48,360 nucleotides of DNA from CANMUM01 sp965263365 (GCA_965263365.1 CBDHHJ010000004.1:1-48360); one strand, 5' to 3'. Shown: positions 7,370 through 16,182, numbered from the stretch's first letter. Numbers and translations are program-made. Notes: generated from the sequence alone by a model not told the origin.

Positions 7370-8503
7370 GTGGCTCCAACATTAAAACAATCACGGGCAG
7401 ATTTGTTTTCGGGCAATTTTGATGCAATCGACCAAGATGCGGATGAGCGAGAAGAAAAGGGGGGAGGGACCTCTGAAAAATCGCCCTTGCTCCCTGATCG
7501 TTATCCAACACCTGATTTTTTTGTTTGTGATATTTTTGATGCTGTGCCCAAAGGTGATATGGCGTCGATGGAGCATCCGATTTTTTCGCTATCGACCAAA
7601 CCCGATAAGCGGCCTCGACGATATGAAAACAAGGATTTGTTTGTCGAGATTGTCCCTTCTGTTTTGGGGCTTGCGACCATTCATGACCGCGATATTTTGA
7701 TTTATTGCATTTCACAGCTCATTGCTTCTGCAAATGAGGGCAAGCCCATTTCGTCGACGGTTCGCTTTAAGGCCTATGATCTTTTGACCGCGACCAACCG
7801 CATGACAAACGGGCAGGGCTATGAGGGGCTCAAGGCCGCTGTTGAGCGATTGCGAGGTACAACGATAAGCACCAATATTATCACGGGTGGGTCTGAGCAG
7901 CTTGATGTTTTTGGATTGATTGATCGCGCGAAAATTGTACGTCAGACCCGTGATGGTCGTATGCAAGAAGTTGAAATCCAACTTTCGGATTGGGTGTTTA
8001 ATGCGATTAAATCGAATGAGGTTTTGACACTGCACCGCAATTATTTCCGCCTGCGCAAACCGCTTGAGCGCCGCATTTATGAGATCGCGCGCAAGCATTG
8101 CGGCTCCAAAAGAGAGTGGAAAATTGGCATGGATTTGCTGCACAATAAATGTGGTTCGAATTCGACTTTGCGTGAGTTCAAGCGTATGTTGCAAGGCATT
8201 ATCGAGAATGATGCAGCCCATGATCATATGCCAGATTATGCCATTCGCTTTGAGGATCAATTTGTTGTTTTCACCAACAAAGGCACGATGCATCCCAAGA
8301 AAGTCTCAGAAGGGCCGCGCGTTCATTTGAAATCGGAGACTTATGACGAAGCGCGGATTTTGGCACCTGGATGGGATGTTTATGTGCTTGAACAAGAATG
8401 GCGCAAATGGATGGATATGGGCGGGTTGGAACCCCCAAAATCACCTGACAAGGCATTCCTTGGCTTTGCGCGCAAATGGTTTGAACGGCGGGGTAGGGCT
8501 TAA
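7370..8503 (+). CDS. Replication initiator protein (RPA family, PF10134)
   Basis: The 377-residue protein matches the alphaproteobacterial replication initiator A family. A disordered acidic N-terminus is followed by EHPIFSLSTKPDKRPRRYE, LFVEIVPSVLGLATIHDRD and ILIYCISQLI, then a second winged-helix part with YFRLRKPLERRIYEIARKHC. It should bind the iterons 50-180 bases upstream and open the origin. GTG 7370 is the only sensible start in frame; its ribosome site is weak, which may limit copy number. With parAB this is the 'parAB plus RPA initiator' replicon type, not repABC. The 3' end abuts a decayed recombinase at 8504. Confidence 0.88.
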   Translation: MAPTLKQSRADLFSGNFDAIDQDADEREEKGGGTSEKSPLLPDRYPTPDFFVCDIFDAVPKGDMASMEHPIFSLSTKPDKRPRRYENKDLFVEIVPSVLGLATIHDRDILIYCISQLIASANEGKPISSTVRFKAYDLLTATNRMTNGQGYEGLKAAVERLRGTTISTNIITGGSEQLDVFGLIDRAKIVRQTRDGRMQEVEIQLSDWVFNAIKSNEVLTLHRNYFRLRKPLERRIYEIARKHCGSKREWKIGMDLLHNKCGSNSTLREFKRMLQGIIENDAAHDHMPDYAIRFEDQFVVFTNKGTMHPKKVSEGPRVHLKSETYDEARILAPGWDVYVLEQEWRKWMDMGGLEPPKSPDKAFLGFARKWFERRGRA

Positions 8504-8976
8504 CGAATGCGTGCCGAAAAGCTTGGGATCAAGCTGAGTGAGGCTGACCCATTCTTTGACGAGCTGGCTATAACGGATGGAGGAAAGGCGCTAGCCTTTA
8601 CTTTGACCCTTGGTGCCGCTGAAAAGGGGATCGTTATAAATCTTGTCGGTTTCATCAATATAGTCTCGAAGGGCTACGCGCGTATAGTCAGTGATTGTAA
8701 AACTCTCGCGCTCCCCAGTTTTCTTTTGTGTGATGGTGACGCGGTTTTTGACCTCGGCGCGCCCCAATGCGTCGACATGCTGAATATCCGCTACATTCAG
8801 AGCGAGCTGTCAATGGCGAGATTGAAAAGCGCGATATCACGCAAATTCTTGCGCTGCGAAAGCAGGGTTCGAATGGTGCGCACATGCTCGGGTAGGAGAG
8901 GGGGCTTTTGCCCGATAATCTTGCCCTTGTTCCATGCGCGTTTTTTGGTCGATTTTCTTGAGACGTTTGTGGTCAT
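8504..8976 (-). pseudogene. Tyrosine recombinase, decayed
   Basis: Read leftward from ATG 8976, the frame encodes a homologue of the intact integrase at 21376-22011. Both share a basic N-terminus, an IRT-L motif and LAIDSSL just before the catalytic Arg. At that point a frameshift (near 8795) destroys the Arg region. The other frame continues with DYTRVALRDYIDETDKIYND, meets TAG at 8593-8591, goes on through YSQLVKEWVSLTQLDP and stops at FGTHSL, where the H-x-x-R motif is cut off by the end of the initiator gene. Three lesions mean no activity. The rightward frame over the same DNA (8507-9019) is its shadow. Confidence 0.8.
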
Positions 8977-8991
8977 AAAAGTGCAGTTTTT

Positions 8992-9128
8992 TACTATAAC
9001 TTACTGGTTATATTACTGAATAGCTATAATATTGCAAGGGCGATTTCTTTGAGGTCCCAAAAAACGTCTATTTATCAAGGTGTTAGGGTAGGGAGCATAT
9101 TATAGCTAATAAATAGAAGCTATAGTAT
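8992..9128. repeat. Cluster of 11-bp repeats, candidate recombinase sites
   Basis: AGCTATARTAT occurs at 9022-9032 and 9118-9128, and inverted at 9097-9107. The last two form an 11-10-11 inverted pair of the size bound by tyrosine recombinases. 8992-9011 read leftward (ATAACCAGTAAGTTATAGTA) also resembles 22292-22310 near the intact integrase. The cluster lies just upstream of the decayed recombinase. Confidence 0.5.
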
Positions 9129-9134
9129 TTAAAT

Positions 9135-9818
9135 TTACGCAATGAGTTTAATAGTTTCCTCTGGAGTTGTAATTACTTTTGCAAATTGAATACCAGCCCC
9201 AGTAATTTGACTTGGACTTAAACCTATTGTATGACTAATCTGGTTTTCCAAGACCGCTTTGTTTCGTGCCGAAATTTCAAAACTCAAGCAATGAACTGCC
9301 CCATGGCGGAATTGTTTGGTTTTACCGAGTTGCTTTAATACCAAACCCAATTGTCGATATCGGCGATACATCAAGCTGTCGCAATTGCAAACAAGGGTTT
9401 GGATACCCATAGCCTCGCAACTCATTAGCAATCCGTATAGGAGACGATACAGGCCTTCTTTCCCAAATCGTTTTTGGACAAGTGCTTCATGAATACAAAG
9501 TCTTGCACCTTCCCATATCGTCGGATCATTTTCAATTTGCACTAAGCGCTCCGCCTCAACGGTGCTTCTGAAAACGGTATTCAAAAGATTGTTTTGTGTC
9601 ATGGGCATGAGACGTACACTGCCCAGCAGATCGCCTTCACATTCATCAATCCAGTTCATATAAAACGCGTTAGTAAAGTCGAAAATATCAGCCTCCAACC
9701 CATCGCAATGTGGAATATCCCAAAGGAGCGTATCACAAAAAACCTGCTTCCTTAAGGCGAACATATTCTGCTGAAGCTTAGCATCCATGGTCGCAACATT
9801 GTCGATCTGAAAAATCAT
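9135..9818 (-). CDS. luxI: Acyl-homoserine lactone synthase (LuxI family)
   Basis: The 227-residue protein has the LuxI core: FALRKQVF with the conserved Arg and Phe, LLWDIP with the conserved Trp, an acidic segment EADIFDF, GSVRLMP, and EGARLCI at the place of the E-x-S/T-R motif. It joins S-adenosylmethionine and an acyl carrier to make an acyl-homoserine lactone. It diverges from luxR across 111 bases holding a diffuse inverted repeat. With luxR it precedes the biosynthetic operon, so population density probably controls that operon. The acyl chain cannot be read from the sequence. Confidence 0.92.
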   Translation of the reverse strand: MIFQIDNVATMDAKLQQNMFALRKQVFCDTLLWDIPHCDGLEADIFDFTNAFYMNWIDECEGDLLGSVRLMPMTQNNLLNTVFRSTVEAERLVQIENDPTIWEGARLCIHEALVQKRFGKEGLYRLLYGLLMSCEAMGIQTLVCNCDSLMYRRYRQLGLVLKQLGKTKQFRHGAVHCLSFEISARNKAVLENQISHTIGLSPSQITGAGIQFAKVITTPEETIKLIA

Positions 9819-9877
9819 CTTTACCCATTTCTATGAACCTTATTAAAAGTTAAACGAAACTTTATTATCTTGCAATT

Positions 9878-9909
9878 TACCTGCAATTGTTACATCAATT
9901 GATTAGGTA
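9878..9909. promoter_or_regulatory. Imperfect inverted repeat between luxI and luxR
   Basis: TACCTGCAATTG (9878-9889) faces CAATTGATTAGGTA (9896-9909), with TACCT/AGGTA ends and CAATTG cores. A further ACAATTG follows at 9909. The CAATTG core recurs in the palindrome at 10804 before the biosynthetic operon, so both may bind the same LuxR protein. Confidence 0.4.
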
Positions 9910-9929
9910 CAATTGATGGGGGTAGGTGA

Positions 9930-10646
9930 TTGGATAATTTTAGCCAATGGATTCCAGAAAAAATAGCCGAATTTGGCGCGCTAAATGAGGTTGCAAAATG
10001 CCTTGATTTGTTCTGCGAACATCCCAAAATCCAATTTGCGACATTTCAGTTTATTCAGTCTCGACCAACCAAATATGCCATCCCATTCGTTAAAACGAAC
10101 TATCCAATTGAATGGGTTAATCATTACCTTCAACATAATTTCATGGATGCTGATCCTATTGTGCGTCATTCACTTCACACGGATAAGCCCTTTCTTTGGT
10201 CAGAGGTGAAACCCACTCGAGCGGAAAGCTTGATGATGCAACAAGCAGCTTCATTTGGGCTATCTCCGATCGGATATTCTGTTCCCACTATTGATGTCGG
10301 GCCGTATCGAGGCTTGCTTTCGATCAATGCCAACACAAATGAGGGGATTGATTGGGCAACGGAAGTGGCTAAAATTGGAAGTTTATGGATTGCGACTGCG
10401 CTAAAGGTTCACAAAATGGCTCGTGAAGAAATAGACCCAAACAATGAATATGTACATGGTCTTTCCAAACGTGAAATGGAATGCTTGCGTCTGATTGCCG
10501 ACGGAAAAACCCATGGAGAAATCGCGAACATCCTTGGAATCTCAGAGCACACGGTAAGAGGTTACTTTCGTTCACTACGCTTGAAATTGAATTGCACAAC
10601 GCTCGCACAAGCAGTTGGGAAAGCGAAAGAACTGAAATTACTATAG
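9930..10646 (+). CDS. luxR: LuxR-type quorum-sensing regulator
   Basis: The 238-residue protein has an N-terminal autoinducer-binding domain (PF03472) with EWVNHYLQHNFMDADPIV carrying the usual Trp, Tyr, Asp and Pro residues. A LuxR helix-turn-helix follows at the C-terminus (LSKREMECLRLIADGKTH, ILGISEHTVRGYFRSL). TTG 9930 is the chosen start because GGGGG (9918-9922) sits seven bases upstream. It should bind the lactone made by the divergent luxI product and act on CAATTG-centred sites at 9878-9909 and 10804-10817. A strong terminator after it separates it from the biosynthetic operon. Confidence 0.9.
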   Translation: MDNFSQWIPEKIAEFGALNEVAKCLDLFCEHPKIQFATFQFIQSRPTKYAIPFVKTNYPIEWVNHYLQHNFMDADPIVRHSLHTDKPFLWSEVKPTRAESLMMQQAASFGLSPIGYSVPTIDVGPYRGLLSINANTNEGIDWATEVAKIGSLWIATALKVHKMAREEIDPNNEYVHGLSKREMECLRLIADGKTHGEIANILGISEHTVRGYFRSLRLKLNCTTLAQAVGKAKELKLL

Positions 10647-10734
10647 TAGTGAACCTGATGAATTGACCGCCCCCTACATTTGTGCGGATAGAAATTAGAG
10701 CCGTTTCAAGTAAGAATGCGCTTTCATGTTTTCC

Positions 10735-10776
10735 GCCGCACATTAAGTATTCAAATACTTGTGTGCGGCTTTTTTG
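10735..10776 (+). terminator. Rho-independent terminator of luxR
   Basis: GCCGCACA...TGTGCGGC with inner arms AAGTATT/AATACTT makes a long stem, followed by six T residues (10770 on). Confidence 0.9.
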
Positions 10777-10803
10777 TTTTTCGCACAGGTCTTTCTGCAT
10801 AAC

Positions 10804-10817
10804 CCCACAATTGTGGG
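10804..10817. promoter_or_regulatory. Palindrome upstream of the biosynthetic operon, candidate LuxR site
   Basis: CCCACAATTGTGGG is a perfect 14-bp palindrome 66 bases before the aminotransferase start and just after the luxR terminator, so it lies at promoter distance. It shares the CAATTG core with the luxI-luxR intergenic repeat. Confidence 0.55.
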
Positions 10818-10882
10818 AATGTTCTTGTCGCTAGTTTTTTGATCTTTTGTTTCTCAGATGTAACGAATGGATAGGAAAGCAA

Positions 10883-12181
10883 ATGAATAAGATCGACGTC
10901 GAATCACATAATACAGAATCCTCTGTTCGCAGTTATTGCCGTGCTTTTCCTGAAAAATTTGTTTCTGCAAAAGGTTCGTATGTTTTAGGTTCGAATGGCA
11001 AGTTCTACATAGATTTTTTATCAGGTTGTGGTTCGCTTAATTATGGTCACAATAACGAGAGGCTAAAGGGAAAGCTCATTGAATATGTTGAGCGAGACGG
11101 TTTGGTCATGTCGATGGATATGTACACTGAAGCAAAGTCTCAGTTTTTAGAAGCGTTTTCAGACTTAATTCTAAAACCGCGCAATTTATCTTATAAGTTG
11201 CAGTTTCCAGGGCCAACTGGGGCAAATGCAATTGAAGCGGCAATCAAGCTAGCTAGGAAGGTGACAGGGAGAACGAATGTTATCGCGTTCACGAATGGTT
11301 TTCACGGATGCTCTCTCGGCGCGCTTTCTCTAACTGGAAGCTCGCATCATCGCTCAACTTCAGTGCCGTTGCTTAACCAAGTAACCCGCATGCCATATGA
11401 CGGATATTTTGGTGAGGGGGTTGATACTACACAACAGCTAGAACAAATGTTACAGGACCCTTCATCGGGTGTTGACGCTCCTGCAGCAATTATATTCGAG
11501 ACGGTTCAAGGCGAAGGTGGTTTGAATTATTGTTCTAAGGCATGGGCGCAAAAAATTCAAAAAATTGCAAAAGATGCAGGCTCATTGCTTGTTGTTGATG
11601 ATATCCAAGCAGGGTGCGGACGGACAGGAACGTTTTTCTCATTTGAACCTTTAGGTATTGAGCCTGATGTGATTTGTATGGCCAAAGCTATTTCTGGTTA
11701 TGGTTTGCCGATGAGCCTCACATTAATCAAACCCGAATATGATATTTGGAAACCGGGTGAGCATAATGGTACGTTTCGAGGTAATAACCTTGCCTTTGTT
11801 ACAGCGGCAGAAGCATTGAAACAATATTGGAGTGACACGGGATTCCAAGAGGAAATTCTTGAACGAGAAAATTTCATCACAGCGGGGCTGAATGAAATAA
11901 TAATAGACTCACCGTTGATTTCTGGCACCAAAGGCAAAGGAATGTTGCAAGGGATCGAATTTCATGATTCGGCCAAAGCAAAGCTAATTCAACAACATTG
12001 TTTTGAAGCTGGTCTAATTGTCGAATTGTGTGGTCCCAACGATGAAGTACTAAAATTACTCCCTTCGCTAAACATTTCAATTGATGACTTATCTAAAGGG
12101 TTTGAAATTATCAGAAATGCTATTTCCCAAGTGAGCAAATCTTTCAATGAAAGTTCGATGATGGGTCGAGCTTATGCTTAA
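10883..12181 (+). CDS. Class III aminotransferase, EctB-like (diaminobutyrate transaminase)
   Basis: The 432-residue fold-type I PLP enzyme resembles EctB and other 2,4-diaminobutyrate:2-oxoglutarate transaminases: FPGPTGANAIEAAIKLAR, IIFETVQGEGG, VVDDIQAGCGRTG with the PLP-pyridine Asp240, and Lys268 in MAKAISGYG. The expected reaction turns aspartate 4-semialdehyde and glutamate into L-2,4-diaminobutyrate. ATG 10883 is chosen for its AGGA site six bases upstream. It overlaps the N-hydroxylase gene by eight bases, so its product probably feeds that enzyme. No ectA or ectC follows, which argues against ectoine. Substrate assignment is inferred from family and context. Confidence 0.85.
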   Translation: MNKIDVESHNTESSVRSYCRAFPEKFVSAKGSYVLGSNGKFYIDFLSGCGSLNYGHNNERLKGKLIEYVERDGLVMSMDMYTEAKSQFLEAFSDLILKPRNLSYKLQFPGPTGANAIEAAIKLARKVTGRTNVIAFTNGFHGCSLGALSLTGSSHHRSTSVPLLNQVTRMPYDGYFGEGVDTTQQLEQMLQDPSSGVDAPAAIIFETVQGEGGLNYCSKAWAQKIQKIAKDAGSLLVVDDIQAGCGRTGTFFSFEPLGIEPDVICMAKAISGYGLPMSLTLIKPEYDIWKPGEHNGTFRGNNLAFVTAAEALKQYWSDTGFQEEILERENFITAGLNEIIIDSPLISGTKGKGMLQGIEFHDSAKAKLIQQHCFEAGLIVELCGPNDEVLKLLPSLNISIDDLSKGFEIIRNAISQVSKSFNESSMMGRAYA

Positions 12182-13517
12182 TTCTATCGAAAAAGATATC
12201 AGTTCTGAAACCAAAATATATGATTGCATAGGCGTCGGTTTTGGACCTTCCAACATAGCTCTTGCAATTGCTCTTGAAGAAAGGAGATTGCTAGACAATT
12301 CATTATTTTTGGAAGCGCGGAAACAAGTTCGCTGGCATCCAGGAATGTTGATTGAAGGAACCGATATTCAGCACAATCCTTTGCGTGATTTTGTAACTCC
12401 AAGAAACCCCTGTAGCCCTTATGGGTTTTTATCATACCTTAAGAGTGAAGGCAGGTTATTTGATTATTTGAACCTTTCAGCACCGTTCCCTCCTCGCACT
12501 GAATATGCGAGTTACGTCGCTTGGGTCGCCAGCCATTTCTCGAAATATGTTCGATTTGGTGAACATGTGGAATGTATTAATAGTGTTTTGTCTTCAGATG
12601 ATGAGAGCTTGGTCGAAATATGTTCGACAGGAGGGACAAAACATTATGCCCGGTCTGTAGTAGTTGGCTCTGGTCGTTCACGATATATACCTGCGGAGTT
12701 TAATAGCTTGCTTGGAGAAAATGTTATTCATTCTGATGACTATATTTGGGCAAAAAAAAGATGGGAAGATCACGGTACAAGACCCAAAATTGCTGTTATA
12801 GGTGGCAGCCAAAGTGCAGTTGAAATCCTTTTAGATTTATCTGGAATCGGTGATGTGATTGGAATAACTCGTGGTTTTGGCTTTAAGCAGAAAGATCTCA
12901 GTCCATTCACAGAATGTATTTATTATCCTGAATTTGTTGATTATTTTCATGGATCAGATGTTGCTTCACAAAACCAAATAACGAGAGAGCTGTGGCGTAG
13001 CAACTATAGCGCGGCAGATCACGACGTGATAGATGCTCTAAACTTCAGACTCTACGAGCAAAAAATCACTGGTAAGCGCGCTATTGAGCTTTCGCAAAAT
13101 TCAACAATTGAAAAGATTGAAGCTATATATGACAGTAATGCGTACAAATTGTATTTGCGAAACCGTCACAGTAAAGCTCAAGATGCTGTGGTCGTGGACG
13201 GTATAATCTTCGCCACTGGGTACAAAAATTTTGGCAAACTTGAAAATCAAGAATCATATCATCCTCTTCTTGAGGGAATTGCTTCTGATCTGACATATCG
13301 GGAGGATGGTGGCCCAGAAGTTTTGCGCGATTACAGGTTGAAGATTCCGAGTTTTTCTGCCCCAGTATATCTCAATGGCTTATGTGAATCGTCTCACGGA
13401 TTTGGAGACGCTGGTTCCTTTAGTATTCTGTCTATTCGTTCCGATATAATAGCAGCATCAATCGCCCAATATCGCTCCCATGAGATTTTAGAATTGGAGA
13501 CTGCGTATGGAATCTAA
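12174..13517 (+). CDS. Amino acid N-monooxygenase (SidA/IucD/PvdA family)
   Basis: The 447-residue flavoprotein has the FAD motif GVGFGPSN (residues 20-27), the family marker KQVRWHPGM, HNPLRDFVTPRNPCSPYGFL, the NADPH motif VIGGSQSAVE (about 208-217) and FATGYKN near residue 345. The family hydroxylates the side-chain amine of ornithine, lysine or diamines. With an EctB-like enzyme directly before it, N4-hydroxylation of 2,4-diaminobutyrate is the likely step. No IucA/IucC synthetase or NRPS is nearby, so a hydroxamate siderophore is unlikely. In hydrazine pathways the same family makes the hydroxylamine used by the cupin/MetRS pair, whose genes follow here. Confidence 0.88.
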   Translation: MLNSIEKDISSETKIYDCIGVGFGPSNIALAIALEERRLLDNSLFLEARKQVRWHPGMLIEGTDIQHNPLRDFVTPRNPCSPYGFLSYLKSEGRLFDYLNLSAPFPPRTEYASYVAWVASHFSKYVRFGEHVECINSVLSSDDESLVEICSTGGTKHYARSVVVGSGRSRYIPAEFNSLLGENVIHSDDYIWAKKRWEDHGTRPKIAVIGGSQSAVEILLDLSGIGDVIGITRGFGFKQKDLSPFTECIYYPEFVDYFHGSDVASQNQITRELWRSNYSAADHDVIDALNFRLYEQKITGKRAIELSQNSTIEKIEAIYDSNAYKLYLRNRHSKAQDAVVVDGIIFATGYKNFGKLENQESYHPLLEGIASDLTYREDGGPEVLRDYRLKIPSFSAPVYLNGLCESSHGFGDAGSFSILSIRSDIIAASIAQYRSHEILELETAYGI

Positions 13518-13911
13518 ACTTATTAACTCGAAAAACTTCAAACTCGAAGATTTAATTAAACGCAATTCATCTGCCTATTGGACATTCGAATACAACTGTC
13601 ACCTACATCGATTATTCCCATGGGATGGAGTAGCAGACACAAAAAAGCCCACTACGGAATTGGGTTTGATTTGGGTCAAAGTTGATCCGAAAACCTCAAT
13701 TGAAGGTCATTCTCACGATGAAGAGGAGGCGTTTGTCATAGTTAGCGGTGTGGCAGATCTAATTTTGGAAGGTCAGCGCACTAAGTTGAAACAGGGAGAC
13801 ACGGCCTACATCCCACGGAATTGGCATCATACGATGAAGAACAATTCCACAGAAGACCTAGTTTATTTGGATATGTTCTGGGGCTTAAATCAAAAAATCG
13901 CGGAGAAATAG
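13507..13911 (+). CDS. Cupin, stand-alone partner of a MetRS-like hydrazine synthetase
   Basis: The 134-residue single-domain cupin has GHSHDEEEAFVIVSG (His68, His70, Glu73 or Glu74) and YIPRNWHH (His107/His108), a complete metal site. It overlaps the N-hydroxylase gene by 11 bases and ends three bases before the MetRS-like gene. In Spb40 and Tri28 a cupin and a MetRS-like domain form one protein that joins an N-hydroxyl amine to an amino acid through an N-N bond; the cupin is held to catalyse the rearrangement of the ester. Here the two parts are separate genes in cupin-then-MetRS order. The role is inferred from this pairing. Confidence 0.8.
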   Translation: MESKLINSKNFKLEDLIKRNSSAYWTFEYNCHLHRLFPWDGVADTKKPTTELGLIWVKVDPKTSIEGHSHDEEEAFVIVSGVADLILEGQRTKLKQGDTAYIPRNWHHTMKNNSTEDLVYLDMFWGLNQKIAEK

Positions 13912-13914
13912 ACT

Positions 13915-15402
13915 ATGCTAAATACACGTAAGTGGTTAATAACATCCACACCACCAACGACAAACGGTGATTTGCATGTTGGACATTTGTCTGGCCCGTA
14001 CTTAGCAGCCGATATATTTCGACGGGCGCGGATAGTTGCTGGTGATGAAGCTGTCCTCGCTAGTTTTGGAGACGACAATCAAAGTTATATTGTTACGACA
14101 GCGGAACGGCTAAGAAGGGACCCAGAAGAACTTGTTAGAGACGGAAATGCCGCGATAAGTTCAACGTTGGCAGCTTTTGATATCGAAATGGATTACTTTA
14201 AACCAGTTGATGCGAACCATCAAAAGTTCCTGAAGTCTTTTTTTATATCGTTGGCAAAGGCCGGCGTGTTTAAGGAAAGAGAAGTCGAGCTACCATTCGA
14301 TACTAATATGGGTCGTTTTTTGTTTGAGTCCTTTATTCATGGCTTTTGCCCTGTTTGTCTTAGTGAAACGAAAGGGGGCATCTGCGAAGATTGTGGGCAT
14401 CCTAACGACTCCAACGATTTACTTAATGCTAAGCCAGTCGGAGGAGATAGTCACAAGATCGAATATAGGTCTGTTCGCCGCCTTTATCTGAATTTGGATG
14501 ATTTCAGAGATGAATTAGTGGCATTTTACAACGAGAAACGTGGTTCATGGAGACCACACATTCTTCGCCTTGTTACTGAACTATTGGCAAAAGAGAGCCT
14601 AGGCGATTTTCCCATGACTCTCCCTATGGAGCGAGGTGCGTCTGTTGATCTTCCTGGCTGGGAGGGTCATGTTTGGAACGCGATGGCGGAAATGGGCCCA
14701 GGTCTTTTGAATGCACTTGAAAATGTACAAGGAGGACCATCTGATATATCAGATGGTCAGCTAGTCCAATTTCTGGGATATGATAATTCCTATTTTTTCG
14801 CCATAATTAATGTTTGTTTACAACTCGCTGCAAGTAAATATAAGATTTCGCCATCTAAGCTTCCAAATTGGATCTTTACCAACGAATTTTATTCGTTAGA
14901 AAATATGAAGTTTTCCACAAGTAAGGGGCATGCGATTTGGGGTCGAGAGCTACTGAAAGACTACACGACGGATGAAGTCCGCCTATATATATCAATGAAT
15001 GCTCCCGAGCTATCCGCATCGAATTACCTACCAGAAGACATGTCAAAGTATGTGCGCGAGGAGATCCGACCACGGTTAAGCCATATTTTATCTAGTGTGA
15101 ACAGAATAATGTTCGATGAAGAGAATGATCAGGTGGTTGGATTGAATAAAAATTTATCCGCCTTTAAGAATAGATTTGATGCATTTTATAGCCCAGAGGC
15201 ATTTTCTCCAAGAGAAAGCGCTAACTTCCTGATGTCATATTTCGATTTCTGCATCAGAGAAATGGAGGCACTCTTAAAAGGGACCAATTCCTTTAACATT
15301 AGAAATGTCTTGGATTTGCTGGTCAAATATTCTGCACCACTAATTCCAACTTTTTCCCAACAAGTCAGTGAACATTTAACATCAAAGGAGCAACTAAAAT
15401 GA
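13915..15402 (+). CDS. MetRS-like amino acid-activating protein, hydrazine synthetase subunit
   Basis: The 495-residue protein is a class I aminoacyl-tRNA synthetase homologue of the MetRS type. It has the HIGH motif as HVGH (residues 21-24), a zinc knuckle with Cys145, Cys148, Cys157 and Cys160, and the KMSKS motif as KFSTSKG (332-338). The C-terminal helical part is shorter than in housekeeping MetRS. Lying directly after a cupin and an N-hydroxylase, it is best explained as the adenylating half of a hydrazine synthetase: it would activate an amino acid (glycine in the known cases) and pass it to the hydroxylamine. A spare resistance-type MetRS is the alternative, but the overlapping biosynthetic operon speaks against it. 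Confidence 0.85.
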   Translation: MLNTRKWLITSTPPTTNGDLHVGHLSGPYLAADIFRRARIVAGDEAVLASFGDDNQSYIVTTAERLRRDPEELVRDGNAAISSTLAAFDIEMDYFKPVDANHQKFLKSFFISLAKAGVFKEREVELPFDTNMGRFLFESFIHGFCPVCLSETKGGICEDCGHPNDSNDLLNAKPVGGDSHKIEYRSVRRLYLNLDDFRDELVAFYNEKRGSWRPHILRLVTELLAKESLGDFPMTLPMERGASVDLPGWEGHVWNAMAEMGPGLLNALENVQGGPSDISDGQLVQFLGYDNSYFFAIINVCLQLAASKYKISPSKLPNWIFTNEFYSLENMKFSTSKGHAIWGRELLKDYTTDEVRLYISMNAPELSASNYLPEDMSKYVREEIRPRLSHILSSVNRIMFDEENDQVVGLNKNLSAFKNRFDAFYSPEAFSPRESANFLMSYFDFCIREMEALLKGTNSFNIRNVLDLLVKYSAPLIPTFSQQVSEHLTSKEQLK

Positions 15403-16115
15403 ATATTACACTAGACCACCGATTTGACATTCTTCATCCTATGGAGCTTTTAACGGGCTTTGAGGAAACATTTAACAATCTGGGCCAAGATGTGTATCAC
15501 CCGGCAGAAAGTGGGGGTAGAAGTCGTCGTCTTGCTCAGCATTTTGCAACATTCTGTCCTGAAACAGGTGAGGCCAGTATCACTCGACTAAAAACACAAC
15601 CTTTTTTGCAAGGGGAATGGAACAAACTGACCGGACATATTGAGCGCCCGATCGCCTCAGCACTGCCAGAAACAGATTTTACAGATTATATCAAATGGGG
15701 CTTCGAGTCGATTCAAGAGCGCTGGTCACAAAATGGCCTAGAAAACGAATTTTTGGTTAATTGCCATCTGATCAGAACACACGCATTTGGAGATACGGCT
15801 GGTGTTCCTGTTCCAGAAGGTGTTCATCAAGACGGTGTGAACTTTCTTGTGATGGGATCGGTGTCTCGCAAGAATATAACTGGCGGCGTGTCTTATGTTT
15901 ATGAAACGCCAGATGATGATCCAATTTGTGAAACAACACTGAACCCAGGTCAAGCAATTATAATTGATGATACGAAGTTATTCCATATGGCATCACCTAT
16001 CATTGCTATAGATGGTGAAGGGTATCGCGATATGATCTTGATGGGTTTTCACTACTGGAGCCGAGATCATTATCGTTTCGATTGGAAAGACAACATTTAC
16101 GATCCAGACATTTAG
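15399..16115 (+). CDS. 2-oxoglutarate/Fe(II) dioxygenase of the amino acid hydroxylase (IDO) type
   Basis: The 238-residue protein fits PF10014, the family of L-isoleucine 4-hydroxylase. The iron site is His143-x-Asp145 in VHQDGVNF with distal His196 in DDTKLFHM; Arg210 may bind 2-oxoglutarate. GGVSYVYE and LNPGQAIIIDD are typical core strands. Its ATG overlaps the MetRS-like stop (ATGA), so it belongs to the operon. The family hydroxylates free amino acids, so it could act on the hydrazine intermediate, the diaminobutyrate or the activated amino acid; the sequence does not tell which. Confidence 0.8.
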   Translation: MNITLDHRFDILHPMELLTGFEETFNNLGQDVYHPAESGGRSRRLAQHFATFCPETGEASITRLKTQPFLQGEWNKLTGHIERPIASALPETDFTDYIKWGFESIQERWSQNGLENEFLVNCHLIRTHAFGDTAGVPVPEGVHQDGVNFLVMGSVSRKNITGGVSYVYETPDDDPICETTLNPGQAIIIDDTKLFHMASPIIAIDGEGYRDMILMGFHYWSRDHYRFDWKDNIYDPDI

Positions 16116-16182
16116 TTGTTTTGGTCACATCTAACAAGTCATGCCTGAAATAGTGTTGACTTACTAATAAAAGGAAATATAC

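Noticed and set aside
8507..9019. Rightward open frame of 170 codons
   Set aside because: It is antisense to the decayed tyrosine recombinase, whose conserved motifs are on the other strand, and its own translation shows no domain-like pattern.
10883..12181. Ectoine synthesis from the EctB-like gene
   Set aside because: No ectA or ectC is present, and the gene overlaps an N-hydroxylase gene instead.
10883..13517. Siderophore (hydroxamate) pathway from the aminotransferase and N-hydroxylase
   Set aside because: No IucA/IucC-type synthetase, NRPS, acetyltransferase or TonB receptor is present, and the following cupin/MetRS pair points to N-N bond formation.
13915..15402. Extra housekeeping or resistance methionyl-tRNA synthetase
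   Set aside because: It is shorter than MetRS, embedded in overlapping biosynthetic genes and directly preceded by a cupin, as in fused hydrazine synthetases. This was not fully excluded without a phylogeny.
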